A DNA stretch of 64,000 bases from Acetobacteraceae bacterium H6797 (GTDB lineage: Bacteria; Pseudomonadota; Alphaproteobacteria; Acetobacterales; Acetobacteraceae). Shown here piece after piece: positions 8,868 through 16,980 of this stretch; position 1 is the first letter of the stretch, and each line of letters opens with the position of its first letter. The translations under genes were made by a program, and so were the position numbers. The notes below the pieces were generated by a model. It was given only the letters and a program-made list of their open reading frames with translations, made no database searches and was not told the origin of the DNA. The stretch covers positions 1-64,000 of the forward strand of contig JADFCQ010000004.1 of NCBI GenBank assembly GCA_015223225.1. The letters are read 5' to 3'.

Positions 8868-9221
8868 TCAGCGCGGCGCGAGCGCGACACCCGTGATCTC
8901 GACTTTCCAGGCCGGGTCCACGAGCTTCCCCTCGATGGTCATGCGCGCTGGCTTGTTGGCCGTATCCAGCCACTTGTCCCAGGCGCGGTTCATCGCGGGC
9001 GCATCCTTGATATCGGTGAGGATGCAAGTCACCGAAACCAGAGCGGCCTTGGTGGTGCCGGCTTCCGCCAGCAGCGCGTCGATCTGTGCCAGGATGTCGG
9101 CCGTTTGCCCTTCCGTGTCGAGAGAGCTGTCATCGGCCACCTGCCCGGCCAGCCAGATCATGCCGCCGGCGACGACGGCCCCCGAAAGACGCTGCTCTTC
9201 GGCGAGACGCTTGATGCTCAT
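8868..9221 (-). CDS. RidA family protein (YjgF/YER057c/UK114)
   Basis: 117 residues, standard RidA length. RidA proteins are small cytoplasmic trimers that hydrolyse reactive enamine/imine intermediates to keto acids and ammonia. Visible family features are WLAGQVADD near residue 23, the QTADILAQIDALLAEAGTTK helix, and MNRAWDKWLD near residue 79. The C-terminal strand reads VEITGVALAPR. The arginine expected near the C-terminal active site is not in the classic CIA form, so it belongs to a divergent RidA subgroup. It is divergently transcribed from the SRAP gene across a 119-base region with a palindrome. Confidence 0.88.
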   Translation of the reverse strand: MSIKRLAEEQRLSGAVVAGGMIWLAGQVADDSSLDTEGQTADILAQIDALLAEAGTTKAALVSVTCILTDIKDAPAMNRAWDKWLDTANKPARMTIEGKLVDPAWKVEITGVALAPR

Positions 9222-9283
9222 GCCCGATTCTCCTTGCTGCTGAAGCGATGGGGCCGGCTTAACCCGAGGATCGGGCGAACCGA

Positions 9284-9304
9284 AATAGGCCGGGACGGCC
9301 TATT
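9284..9304. promoter_or_regulatory. 21-bp palindrome between divergent ridA-like and SRAP genes
   Basis: AATAGGCC-GGGAC-GGCCTATT is a perfect inverted repeat with a 5-base centre. It sits 36 bases before the SRAP start and 62 bases before the RidA-like start. The position suits an operator. A hairpin in a transcript is the alternative. Confidence 0.4.
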
Positions 9305-9340
9305 CCTGGCCGAATCACGCTAGGGCGGTATTCTGCCCGC

Positions 9341-10063
9341 ATGTGTGGACGCTATTTCCTCCGTCGCCCGATCGCCGAGATCGCTGCCTTCGCGCGGGTG
9401 GCCGAGCGGCTGCCGAATTTTCCCGGCACATGCAATCTGGCACCGACGCAGCCCGCGCCGGTTTTGCGCCGCCATCCGCAAACCGGAAGCCGGCATCTGG
9501 ATATGCTGAAATGGGGCCTCGTGCCGCGCTGGGCCAAGGATGCCTCGGGCGCGGCCAAGCTGATGAATGCGCGCTCCGACAGCATTGCCCAAAAGCCCTC
9601 ATTCAAAGAAGCCTTCGCCCGCCGTCGGTGCCTCGTGCCGGCCGACGGCTTTTACGAGTGGCACGCCATCGGCCAGGCGAAGCAGCCCTACGCCTGCGCG
9701 CTGGCCGATGGCAGCCCGATGTTCCTCGCCGGGCTTTGGGAAGGATGGCAGCAGGCCGATGGCGAATGGCTAAGGACTTTTACCATCATCACCACAGAAT
9801 CGGCCGGGCGGCAGGCGCAGATCCATCACCGGATGCCAGTCATTCTGCCCCCAGACACATGGGGCGCCTGGCTGGGCGAAAGCGAGGCCAGCCAGGATAA
9901 ATTGCTGTCGCTGATGCGGCCCGCGCCTGACGCCTCCCTCGCTTTTTGGCCCGTGGCACAGCGCGTCGGGAAATTCAGCGAGAACGATCCTGGGCTGCTC
10001 GAGCGCGATCCGCTCGCCGTCCCACTCGCCGGGCTGGACGATGCCCCTGTCACGGCAGCCTGA
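9341..10063 (+). CDS. SRAP domain protein (YedK/HMCES family)
   Basis: 240 residues. The catalytic Cys is residue 2 (MCGRYFLRR), exposed after removal of Met; it forms the thiazolidine DNA-protein crosslink with abasic sites in single-stranded DNA. Other SRAP landmarks are APTQPAPV near residue 34, KWGLVPRWAKD near 57, NARSDS near 77, the glutamate in GFYEWH near 106, and HHRMPVIL near 164. The family protects replication forks from abasic-site breakage. It lies directly upstream of SOS-regulated uvrD in the same direction, though uvrD has its own promoter. Confidence 0.95.
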   Translation: MCGRYFLRRPIAEIAAFARVAERLPNFPGTCNLAPTQPAPVLRRHPQTGSRHLDMLKWGLVPRWAKDASGAAKLMNARSDSIAQKPSFKEAFARRRCLVPADGFYEWHAIGQAKQPYACALADGSPMFLAGLWEGWQQADGEWLRTFTIITTESAGRQAQIHHRMPVILPPDTWGAWLGESEASQDKLLSLMRPAPDASLAFWPVAQRVGKFSENDPGLLERDPLAVPLAGLDDAPVTAA

Positions 10064-10074
10064 CGCCACTGTGC

Positions 10075-10103
10075 TTGGCCCTGTTCGCCTCTCGTTCTAT
10101 ATC
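10075..10103 (+). promoter_or_regulatory. uvrD promoter (-35 TTGGCC, -10 TATATC, 17-base spacer)
   Basis: The -35-like TTGGCC at 10075-10080 and the -10-like TATATC at 10098-10103 are separated by exactly 17 bases. The spacer is occupied by a LexA box. A transcript would start near 10110, 35 bases before the uvrD ATG. Confidence 0.6.
10083..10097 (+). promoter_or_regulatory. LexA (SOS) box, GTTC-N7-GTTC
   Basis: GTTC at 10083-10086 and GTTC at 10094-10097 with a 7-base spacer match the LexA operator known from alphaproteobacteria exactly. The box fills the -35/-10 spacer of the proposed uvrD promoter, where a bound repressor would block RNA polymerase. Confidence 0.75.
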
Positions 10104-10144
10104 GAGTGGGTGAAACCCGCCCCTCCCCCTCTTTGGACCGTCGA

Positions 10145-12361
10145 ATGAGCGAGACCGACTATCTCGCGCGCCTCAATCCGGAGCAGCGCGCCGCCGTCGA
10201 GACGGTCGATGGGCCGCTGCTGGTGCTGGCAGGTGCCGGCACGGGCAAGACGCGCGTGCTGACGACCCGCTTCGCCCATATCCTCATGTCGCGCCGCGCC
10301 TTCCCCAGCCAAGTGCTGGCCGTGACCTTCACGAACAAGGCGGCGCGCGAGATGCGGGAGCGCGTGAGCGCGATCCTGGGCCAGGAAACCGAAGGCCTAT
10401 GGCTCGGCACCTTCCACGCCCTCTGCGCCCGCATGCTTCGCCGCCATGCGGAGTTGGTCGGTCTGACACGGGACTTCACGGTGCTGGACGCCGATGACCA
10501 GACCCGCCTACTGAAGCAGGTGATGGAAGCCGGCGGGATCGACCTCAAGCGCTGGCCGCCCAATGGCATGATGTCGGTGATTCAGCGCTGGAAGGATCGC
10601 GGCATGTCGCCGGGCCGCATTCCCGCGGCCGAGAGCAGCGACTATGCCAATAACCGCGCCGAGGCGGTCTATGCCGGTTATCAGGCTCGGCTCATCCAGC
10701 TCAATGCCGTCGATTTCGGAGACCTGATTCTTCACGTCACGGAAATCCTGCGGAACCATCCGGACGTTCTAGCGGATTATCACCGCAGGTTCCGCTACAT
10801 CCTGGTGGACGAGTATCAGGACACGAACCTCGTTCAATACATGTGGCTGCGGCTGCTCGCCCAGGGGCACAAGAATATCTGCTGCGTGGGCGACGACGAT
10901 CAATCCATCTATTCCTGGCGCGGCGCCGAGATCGAGAACATCCTTCGCTTCGAGAAGGATTTCCCGGGCGCGACCATCGTCCGGCTCGAGAGCAATTACC
11001 GCTCCACCAAGCAGATCCTGGGCGCGGCGAGCCATCTAATCGCTAAGAATCAGGGTCGGCTAGGCAAGACGCTCCGTGCAGGCCGAAATGACGCCGAAGG
11101 CGAGAAGGTCCGCGTTGTCAGCCTGTGGGATTCCGAGGAGGAAGCCCGGATGGTCGGCGAGGAGATCGAGAATGCCCAGCGCCAGAAGATCTCGGCCAGC
11201 GAGATCGCCATCCTGGTCCGCGCGAGCTTCCAGACCCGCGCCTTCGAGGAGCGGCTGATCCGGCTCGGCATCCCCTATCGCGTGGTCGGCGGCGCAAAAT
11301 TCTACGAGCGGCAGGAAATCCGCGACGCGCTGGCCTATCTGCGCGTGCTGAACCAGCCAGCCGATGACCTGGCCTTCGAGCGGATCGTCAACACGCCCAA
11401 GCGCGGGTTGGGCGATGGCGCGATCCAGGCCATGCACAACGCCGCCCGCGAACAGGGCATCCCCCTCGCCCGCGCCGCCGAACAGCTCTGCAATACCCAC
11501 GCCTTCCGGCCCAAACCCCGCCAGGCGCTGAAGGAACTGATGGAGGGCTTCGCGCGCTGGAGCGAAGCCCTGCCGCGTGATGGCCATGTCGTGGTGGCCA
11601 GCACCATGCTGGATGAATCCGGCTACACGGAGATGTGGAAGCAGGACAAGTCGCCCGAGGCCCCGGGGCGGCTCGACAACCTCAAGGAACTGCTGCGCGC
11701 GCTCACCGAATTCGAGACGCTGGGCGGCTTCCTGGAGCATGTCGCGCTGGTGATGGAAAACGAGGAGAATGCTCAGAGCGAGCGCGTCAGCCTCATGACC
11801 CTCCATGCTGCAAAGGGGCTGGAATTCGACGTGGTCTTCCTACCCGGCTGGGAAGAGGGCCTGTTCCCGAACCAGCGCGCCCTCGACGAAGGCGGCGAGA
11901 AGTCGCTCGAGGAAGAGCGGCGCCTGGCCTATGTCGGCATCACGCGAGCCCGCCGGCGCTGCATCATCAGCCATGCCGCCAATCGCCGGATTTATGCGAA
12001 TTGGACGGCGGCCATCCCCAGCCGCTTCATCGACGAACTGCCGCCGGATCACGTCACCGTCGGCGGCAGCGTTAACGACGCCCGCGCCCAGCGGAGCGGC
12101 GGCTTCGGCACCGGGCTGACGGGCGGTAATGCCGGGCTGCAATTCCCGGTCATGGCCCGCAAGACCCGCGTTATCGAAGCCGGCGCCTGGGAGGTGAAGG
12201 AACGCGCGCCTCGCACAGATGCCATGTCCGTCGGGCAGCGGGTCTTCCACCAGAAATTCGGCTATGGGCGCGTGACCGCCGTCGAGGAAGACAAGCTCGA
12301 CATCGATTTCGAGAAAGCCGGCACCAAGCGGGTGCTGGATCGCTTTGTGGAGAAAGCCTGA
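10145..12361 (+). CDS. uvrD: ATP-dependent DNA helicase UvrD/PcrA
   Basis: 738 residues from the ATG at 10145. It is a superfamily 1A 3'-5' helicase of nucleotide excision and mismatch repair. The helicase motifs appear in order: LNPEQRAAVE (Q motif, residue 10), AGAGTGKT (Walker A, near 30), FTNKAAREMRER (Ia), DEYQDTN (Walker B, near 222), GDDDQSIYSWRGA (III, near 248), SNYRSTKQI (IV), TLHAAKGLEFDVVF (V, near 554) and YVGITRARRR (VI). The C-terminal Tudor-like segment VFHQKFGYGRV, which contacts RNA polymerase in PcrA, is present. A LexA box precedes it. It ends two bases before prmA. Confidence 0.96.
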   Translation: MSETDYLARLNPEQRAAVETVDGPLLVLAGAGTGKTRVLTTRFAHILMSRRAFPSQVLAVTFTNKAAREMRERVSAILGQETEGLWLGTFHALCARMLRRHAELVGLTRDFTVLDADDQTRLLKQVMEAGGIDLKRWPPNGMMSVIQRWKDRGMSPGRIPAAESSDYANNRAEAVYAGYQARLIQLNAVDFGDLILHVTEILRNHPDVLADYHRRFRYILVDEYQDTNLVQYMWLRLLAQGHKNICCVGDDDQSIYSWRGAEIENILRFEKDFPGATIVRLESNYRSTKQILGAASHLIAKNQGRLGKTLRAGRNDAEGEKVRVVSLWDSEEEARMVGEEIENAQRQKISASEIAILVRASFQTRAFEERLIRLGIPYRVVGGAKFYERQEIRDALAYLRVLNQPADDLAFERIVNTPKRGLGDGAIQAMHNAAREQGIPLARAAEQLCNTHAFRPKPRQALKELMEGFARWSEALPRDGHVVVASTMLDESGYTEMWKQDKSPEAPGRLDNLKELLRALTEFETLGGFLEHVALVMENEENAQSERVSLMTLHAAKGLEFDVVFLPGWEEGLFPNQRALDEGGEKSLEEERRLAYVGITRARRRCIISHAANRRIYANWTAAIPSRFIDELPPDHVTVGGSVNDARAQRSGGFGTGLTGGNAGLQFPVMARKTRVIEAGAWEVKERAPRTDAMSVGQRVFHQKFGYGRVTAVEEDKLDIDFEKAGTKRVLDRFVEKA

Positions 12362-12363
12362 CA

Positions 12364-13287
12364 ATGCGCCCTTCCGGCCCGGATGCCCCCGGCTCCCTTT
12401 CCCGACGCCGCGCCGAGCCGCTCGAGACGCTGAGCATCGACGGGCTCAAAGACGAGGCCGTGCCCTTCTTCGAGGCGGCGCTGGAAAGCGTCTGCTCCAC
12501 TGTCGCTTATTTCCGCGACGAGGCGAACGATACCTGGCGCCTGGAAGCCGTGCGCGAACAGGGCGCCAATGATGAGGAGCTTGCGGCGGCCCTGGCTCTG
12601 GCCGCAGGCCTCGCCGGCATCGACCAGCCGGTTCTGGAGCGGGCTCCGGTCGAGGCCGATGGCTGGCTTGCGCGCACCGTGCAGGCCTTTCCTGAGCAGC
12701 CGATCGGCGGCCGCTTCGTGATCCGCCCGACGCATCTCGAAAACCCCGTCACCTTCGGCAAGACGGTGCTGAGGCTGGATGCAGGCCTCGCCTTCGGTTC
12801 GGGCGAGCACGGTTCGACACGTGGGTGCCTGATCGCCTTCGAGGGCATGGCCCATCGCCGCCCGCGCAGCATCCTCGATCTCGGCACCGGTTCGGGCATC
12901 CTCGGCATGGCCGCCGCCAAAACCCTGAAGCGCCGTGTGCTGGGCACCGATATCGAGCCCTGGTCGGTGCGGGTCGCCGAACAGAATGCGGCGATGAATG
13001 AGTTGCGCAGCCTTTTCGTCGCCCGCCTCGCCGATGGCTGGCGCCATCGCACCGTGAAGGCCGGGCGCTATGACCTGATCTTCGCCAATATCCTCGCCCG
13101 TCCGCTTTGCGCCATGGCGAAGGACCTGGCCGATCACCTCAACCCGAACGGTACGGCGATCCTCGCGGGCCTCCTCGGCACCCAGGTGCGAATGGTGCTG
13201 GGCGCGCACCGCCGGCAGGGCTTGGTGCTGGAAAAGCGGCTGGACTTCGGGCACTGGTCCACGCTGGTTCTGCGCCGGCGCAACTAG
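12364..13287 (+). CDS. prmA: Ribosomal protein L11 methyltransferase PrmA
   Basis: 307 residues. It is an SAM-dependent methyltransferase that trimethylates ribosomal protein L11. The N-terminal substrate-recognition domain (about 1-110) precedes the catalytic domain with DAGLAFGSGEHGSTRGC near residue 139, SAM motif I ILDLGTGSGILGMAA near 176, DIEPWSV near 197 and FANILARPL near 240, which corresponds to the NIL motif of the family. It follows uvrD by two bases and is probably co-transcribed with it. It converges on the ABC permease gene. Confidence 0.94.
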   Translation: MRPSGPDAPGSLSRRRAEPLETLSIDGLKDEAVPFFEAALESVCSTVAYFRDEANDTWRLEAVREQGANDEELAAALALAAGLAGIDQPVLERAPVEADGWLARTVQAFPEQPIGGRFVIRPTHLENPVTFGKTVLRLDAGLAFGSGEHGSTRGCLIAFEGMAHRRPRSILDLGTGSGILGMAAAKTLKRRVLGTDIEPWSVRVAEQNAAMNELRSLFVARLADGWRHRTVKAGRYDLIFANILARPLCAMAKDLADHLNPNGTAILAGLLGTQVRMVLGAHRRQGLVLEKRLDFGHWSTLVLRRRN

Positions 13288-13291
13288 CGGC

Positions 13292-14932
13292 TCAGGGCTT
13301 CCAGGGAAGCGTGCCGGCTGGTAGACGGCCGGCCGCAAGCGTGGCCAACGCCATCAGCGCGGCCACCAGCAGCAGGGCGATACAGGAAACGGCCGCGGCC
13401 AGCGGCGCCTGTCCGCTATCCTGCAGATTAAATACCAGAACGCCGATCGTTTGCTGCCCAGGGCCGTGGAGCAACGAGGAAATGGTGACCTCGTTCACGG
13501 CCAAGAGCACGACGAGGACGCCCCCCGCCATGGCGGCAGGCGCCAGGGCCGGCAGATGCACTGACCGCAATCGGCGCCACCAGCCGGCGCCGAGAGAAGC
13601 GGCGGCCGCATCGAGCCTTGGATCGAGCCTCGCGGCGGCGACGGAAACCGGTCGCACTGCGAGGGACTGGAACTTCGCCAGATAAGCCAGCCCAATCAGC
13701 GCCAGGCTGCCGTAAAGCGCGCTAGCACCAGGCACCGTCAGCACGACCAGGATCGCGGCAATCGCAGTGCAGGCCCCGGGCAGCGCGTTCGTAAGATCGG
13801 CCATGCCCATGGCAAGGCGAACTGCCCTGTTGCGGGCCATCAGCGCAACAGGAAGGGCCGCGAGCGCGAGGACGATGGCCGCCAGGACCGCGAGGGAGAA
13901 CGAATTCGCCAGCGCGCTCAGCGTCTGCGCGCCAGGCAACAGCGCTTCGCTGAAATGTCGCAGGGTGATGCTGGAGGCTGTCGGAGCCACGCCAAGAGCC
14001 GGCACGACCGCTGAGATGACGAGCGCCACAAGCGGCAGCCCCAGCACCACAAAGAGATATACGCCAACCACGACGCTGATCACCAGTGACACGGCGGGAT
14101 GCAGGGGCAGCGGCTTGAAGGGCTGTCCCTCAGGCAGGCTAGCCGAACGAGCGGCGCGCGATTGCGCCCAAATCGCCGGCAGAGCCAGCACGGCGAGCAT
14201 GACCGACAGCGCAGCCGCCTGCCCCAGCCCAGCGACACCCGCTCCGGAAAGGCGCTGCCAGATCAGTACCGGCAGAACGACATATCGGCCGGGGATACCC
14301 AGCATCGCGGCGATCCCGAAATTGCCCAGGGCAGCAAGAAAGGCCAGCGCGGCGCCGGACATCAGCCCCGGCCATAGCAGCGGCCAGACGATACGCCTCA
14401 GCGCGAGGGCTGGATGAGCGCCAAGCCCCTGGGCGGCCAATACGGCCTCCCCCGGAAGGCGCCGGAGCAGTGCGGCGATAGCGAGCATGACCAGTGGCGC
14501 GCCCTGGATGCCAAGAAGTAGCACCATGCCGCCCAGCCCATAGATCGGGTTGGGCGTCCCTAAAGGCGGGGCCATATCCAGCATCAACAGCAAGGGTGAC
14601 GACGGTCCCACTGCCTGGGCAAAGGCGAGAGCCATTACCTGAGGCGGGACTAAAAGAGGTAAAATCGATAAGAAAATCAGTAATCTACGGGCTGGAATTG
14701 AATGCAGGAATAAGGCGCTGGCGAGCACGGCGGCAATAGCGGTCGCGAGCATGGTGGAACAAGCTGCCAGCACGATCGACCGGCCCGCCGCCCGCCATGC
14801 GCTGGCATCCGCCATCAACCCGTGAAATGCACCGGGATGCAGCGCCTCGGCCAAAAGGCGCGCCATCGGAAGCGCCCCGAATAGCAGCAGCCACAGGATA
14901 ACGGGCCAGGCGTAACCGGGCGGACGGCGCAT
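13292..14932 (-). CDS. ABC transporter permease, Fe(III)/FbpB type with two membrane domains
   Basis: 546 residues from the ATG at 14932; a TTG at 14950 overlapping the upstream stop is an alternative. It has about 12 hydrophobic segments in two homologous halves, each with an EAA-like loop (GLGAHPALALRRIVWPLL near residue 178 and ASLGAGWWRRLRSVHLPAL near 445). This is the organisation of FbpB/SfuB and phosphonate-type permeases. It directly follows the binding-protein gene. No ATP-binding subunit lies in this unit or beside it, so it must borrow one from elsewhere, possibly the Fe-type ATPase at 33.6 kb, or be non-functional. Confidence 0.85.
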   Translation of the reverse strand: MRRPPGYAWPVILWLLLFGALPMARLLAEALHPGAFHGLMADASAWRAAGRSIVLAACSTMLATAIAAVLASALFLHSIPARRLLIFLSILPLLVPPQVMALAFAQAVGPSSPLLLMLDMAPPLGTPNPIYGLGGMVLLLGIQGAPLVMLAIAALLRRLPGEAVLAAQGLGAHPALALRRIVWPLLWPGLMSGAALAFLAALGNFGIAAMLGIPGRYVVLPVLIWQRLSGAGVAGLGQAAALSVMLAVLALPAIWAQSRAARSASLPEGQPFKPLPLHPAVSLVISVVVGVYLFVVLGLPLVALVISAVVPALGVAPTASSITLRHFSEALLPGAQTLSALANSFSLAVLAAIVLALAALPVALMARNRAVRLAMGMADLTNALPGACTAIAAILVVLTVPGASALYGSLALIGLAYLAKFQSLAVRPVSVAAARLDPRLDAAAASLGAGWWRRLRSVHLPALAPAAMAGGVLVVLLAVNEVTISSLLHGPGQQTIGVLVFNLQDSGQAPLAAAVSCIALLLVAALMALATLAAGRLPAGTLPWKP

Positions 14933-14939
14933 ACTGGAT

Positions 14940-15932
14940 TTACTGGCCAATCAGCGCACCGAAGCGCCGTAGATCAGCTTCGCCATTAGCCGCGGCCTGC
15001 GCGGCATCAAGGGGCATGACCTTGATCGTTTTCGGATCGGGGAAGCCTGCCGGAGGAGCAACCGTCGGGTCCGCCGGGAGGAAGCCCTGGCGAGAGGCCA
15101 GTTCCTGCCCCTCCTTGGACAGAAGGAAGCTGATGAAGGCTGTCGCCGCCGTCGGGTTGCGGCTGAAAGCCAGGACAGCGGCGGGCTCGGTGATGGCGGA
15201 GACGCCGTCCTGAGGGAAGATGAAGCGCACGGGCGACCCCTTGGCGGCTTCGCGGATCGGCAGATAGTCCACCACGATGCCATAGGCGCGCTCGCCCGTA
15301 GCCACGGCCTGCATCACCGCGCCATTGCCGCCACGAGGCTGAAGACCGGCGGATGCGAGACGGGTCCAGTAGTTCCAGCCCAGGGAAGCATTCTGGGCGA
15401 GCGTCTGAACATGGATCGCCGCGGCGCCCGAGACGGTCGGCGATGGCATTGCGACCTGATTCCGGGCGCGCGGGTCGAGCAGATCGGACCAGAGCCGAGG
15501 CGTGAAGGGTGCACGTGTGTTCATCACGATGCCCGTCGTCAACAGCTTGGTGCCGAAATACGTCCTGTCCGGATCATGCCGTTCCGCAGGCGTGCCGGCG
15601 ATATCGACTTCGGGGCTCGGCCGCAGCAGCTTCTCGGCCTTGAGGCCTTCGAAGGTCAGGCTATCGGCCAGCAACAGGACGTCCGCACGCGGCTGGCCCG
15701 CGGCGATCTCCGCGCGGATACGCGGCATGATCTGGTTCGTGCCGCCACGCAGCCATTCGACCGTCACGGCCGGATAGCGCTGCCGGAAGGCCGCCACGGT
15801 CTGCGCAGCATCCGGCTCGAGCTGGCTAGTATAGAGCACGAGATTGCCGGAGGGAGCCCCTGCCCCGCCCTGAGCGGCCGTCTGCCCTGCCACCGCCAGC
15901 AGCCCGATCATACCTAGCAAAAATGCGCGCAT
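14940..15932 (-). CDS. ABC transporter periplasmic binding protein, Fe(III)/AfuA type
   Basis: 330 residues from the ATG at 15932 (GAGGG upstream). A signal peptide (MRAFLLGMIGLLAVAGQTAAQ) leads into a type II periplasmic-binding fold: LVLYTSQLEPDAAQTVAAF, RADVLLLADSLTFEGLKAE, GIVMNTRAP and a C-terminal KEGQELASRQGFLP. These are features of family 1 extracellular proteins that bind ferric iron, phosphonates or small anions. It precedes the permease by seven bases. Ligand unknown. Confidence 0.85.
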   Translation of the reverse strand: MRAFLLGMIGLLAVAGQTAAQGGAGAPSGNLVLYTSQLEPDAAQTVAAFRQRYPAVTVEWLRGGTNQIMPRIRAEIAAGQPRADVLLLADSLTFEGLKAEKLLRPSPEVDIAGTPAERHDPDRTYFGTKLLTTGIVMNTRAPFTPRLWSDLLDPRARNQVAMPSPTVSGAAAIHVQTLAQNASLGWNYWTRLASAGLQPRGGNGAVMQAVATGERAYGIVVDYLPIREAAKGSPVRFIFPQDGVSAITEPAAVLAFSRNPTAATAFISFLLSKEGQELASRQGFLPADPTVAPPAGFPDPKTIKVMPLDAAQAAANGEADLRRFGALIGQ

Positions 15933-16030
15933 TATTCGACCCTCAGGGAAGATGTCGTCGCTAGGTAACGGTCCGCTGTCAAGCATGGCAGGGGCGAAGC
16001 ATGAAGTTTCGATGAAGGCGACGTTTCATC

Positions 16031-16687
16031 CTAGTCGGGCAGAAGCATGAAATTCGACGCGGCGGAGGCCCGGGCGATCAGAGCCTGCATCGCAGGGTTT
16101 TCGTGGCTTCGCTCGGCCGTCAACGCGTCCATTGGGCAAAAGTACTCGTGCGCCTGGGGCATCTGGCTCGAAGCAAAGCCCATATAATGGCGGTTCTTGA
16201 GCCCGTAGATCACCCGGATATCCCTGACAGGCAGTGTCAGTGGCACGGTCGGCTCCGCCTTGAGCAACTGGATGAGCTTCCAGCGTGGAGTGGGATCGTC
16301 CGGCTGACCCGGCGCCAGCAGCCAGGCTACCGGGCAGACGGCCAGGAGAGACGACGTGGTCGGCGCGAAGCGGGAACGCTTGTCGAGAAGATTGGCGAGG
16401 CTCGAGCAGGCCTCGATGCAGAGAATGTCGCAATAGGGATCACGCGGATCGGTGCCGAAATGCAGCCAGAGCCCGTCCGGCAGGGTCCGGAGGCGATTGC
16501 TGCCCGGCAGTTTAAGAAACGGATTAGCGCTCGAGGCCCGGTCTGCCGGACGGCCGCGAAGCCATATCCCCGGCTGTTTAGGCGACGACTGATGCCCAGG
16601 CGGCCGCTGGGGCCATTGCAGCAGGCGGTTACGGACCAAGCCGTCCAACTGAACGTGGCAAGGTTCGCTTCGGAGCGTTTCGCGCAT
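16031..16687 (-). CDS. Hypothetical protein
   Basis: 218 residues; I do not recognise a family. There is no signal peptide. The centre contains several cysteines (DPYCDILCIEACSSL near residue 83). The hydrophobic segment LAVCPVAWLLAPG is near 113, and LPVRDIRVIYGLKNRHYMGF near 151 looks like ordered beta structure. The N-terminal 60 residues are Pro/Arg-rich and low in predicted structure, so the true start may be internal, for example a codon near residue 60. It is preceded by an AT-rich island that could hold its promoter. Confidence 0.55.
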   Translation of the reverse strand: MRETLRSEPCHVQLDGLVRNRLLQWPQRPPGHQSSPKQPGIWLRGRPADRASSANPFLKLPGSNRLRTLPDGLWLHFGTDPRDPYCDILCIEACSSLANLLDKRSRFAPTTSSLLAVCPVAWLLAPGQPDDPTPRWKLIQLLKAEPTVPLTLPVRDIRVIYGLKNRHYMGFASSQMPQAHEYFCPMDALTAERSHENPAMQALIARASAASNFMLLPD

Positions 16688-16739
16688 CTGGGGTGCCTTG
16701 AAGGAGTTCTACAACCTGCACACACATGATGCGCCTCTC

Positions 16740-16912
16740 GCTTTTGTGATCAAGAGAAATCGTAAATTAACAGAAGCTTACGCCTGTAATTGGACTTAGA
16801 ATTACAGCCAAGTATCTTTAAAATTCTCGCTTTCAAAAATATAAACAGATGTTTATTTCAAATATTTAAAGTAATTTCTGAGATTATTATTTTCATCTTC
16901 AGACAAGAAAAA
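16740..16912. other. AT-rich intergenic island
   Basis: About 170 bases that by eye are roughly 70% A+T, against strongly GC-rich surroundings, between the hypothetical gene and the gltA terminator. No credible gene is present. It contains a palindrome at 16784-16807. It could be a regulatory region, a site for a nucleoid protein, or the scar of an acquired element. Confidence 0.6.
16784..16807. promoter_or_regulatory. Operator-like palindrome CTGTAATT-N8-AATTACAG
   Basis: A perfect 8+8 inverted repeat with an 8-base centre (GGACTTAG). It lies about 100 bases upstream of the minus-strand hypothetical gene and 97 bases beyond the gltA terminator. The size and spacing fit a dimeric regulator. 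I cannot name which. Confidence 0.4.
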
Positions 16913-16937
16913 AAGCCCTCGGCATGGCCGAGGGCTT
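16904..16937 (-). terminator. Intrinsic terminator after gltA
   Basis: On the minus strand an 11-bp stem (AAGCCCTCGGC with GCCGAGGGCTT, 3-base loop; 16913-16937) is followed by seven T. It lies 44 bases past the gltA stop. Confidence 0.92.
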
Positions 16938-16980
16938 CTTCATCGGGACTGATTCGCGCCCTACGGCGCGAGTAAAGAAC

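Noticed and set aside
16790-16975. 61-codon plus-strand ORF in the AT-rich island
   Set aside because: It has no ribosome site, runs through the gltA terminator hairpin, and its Ile/Phe/Lys content just reflects base composition.
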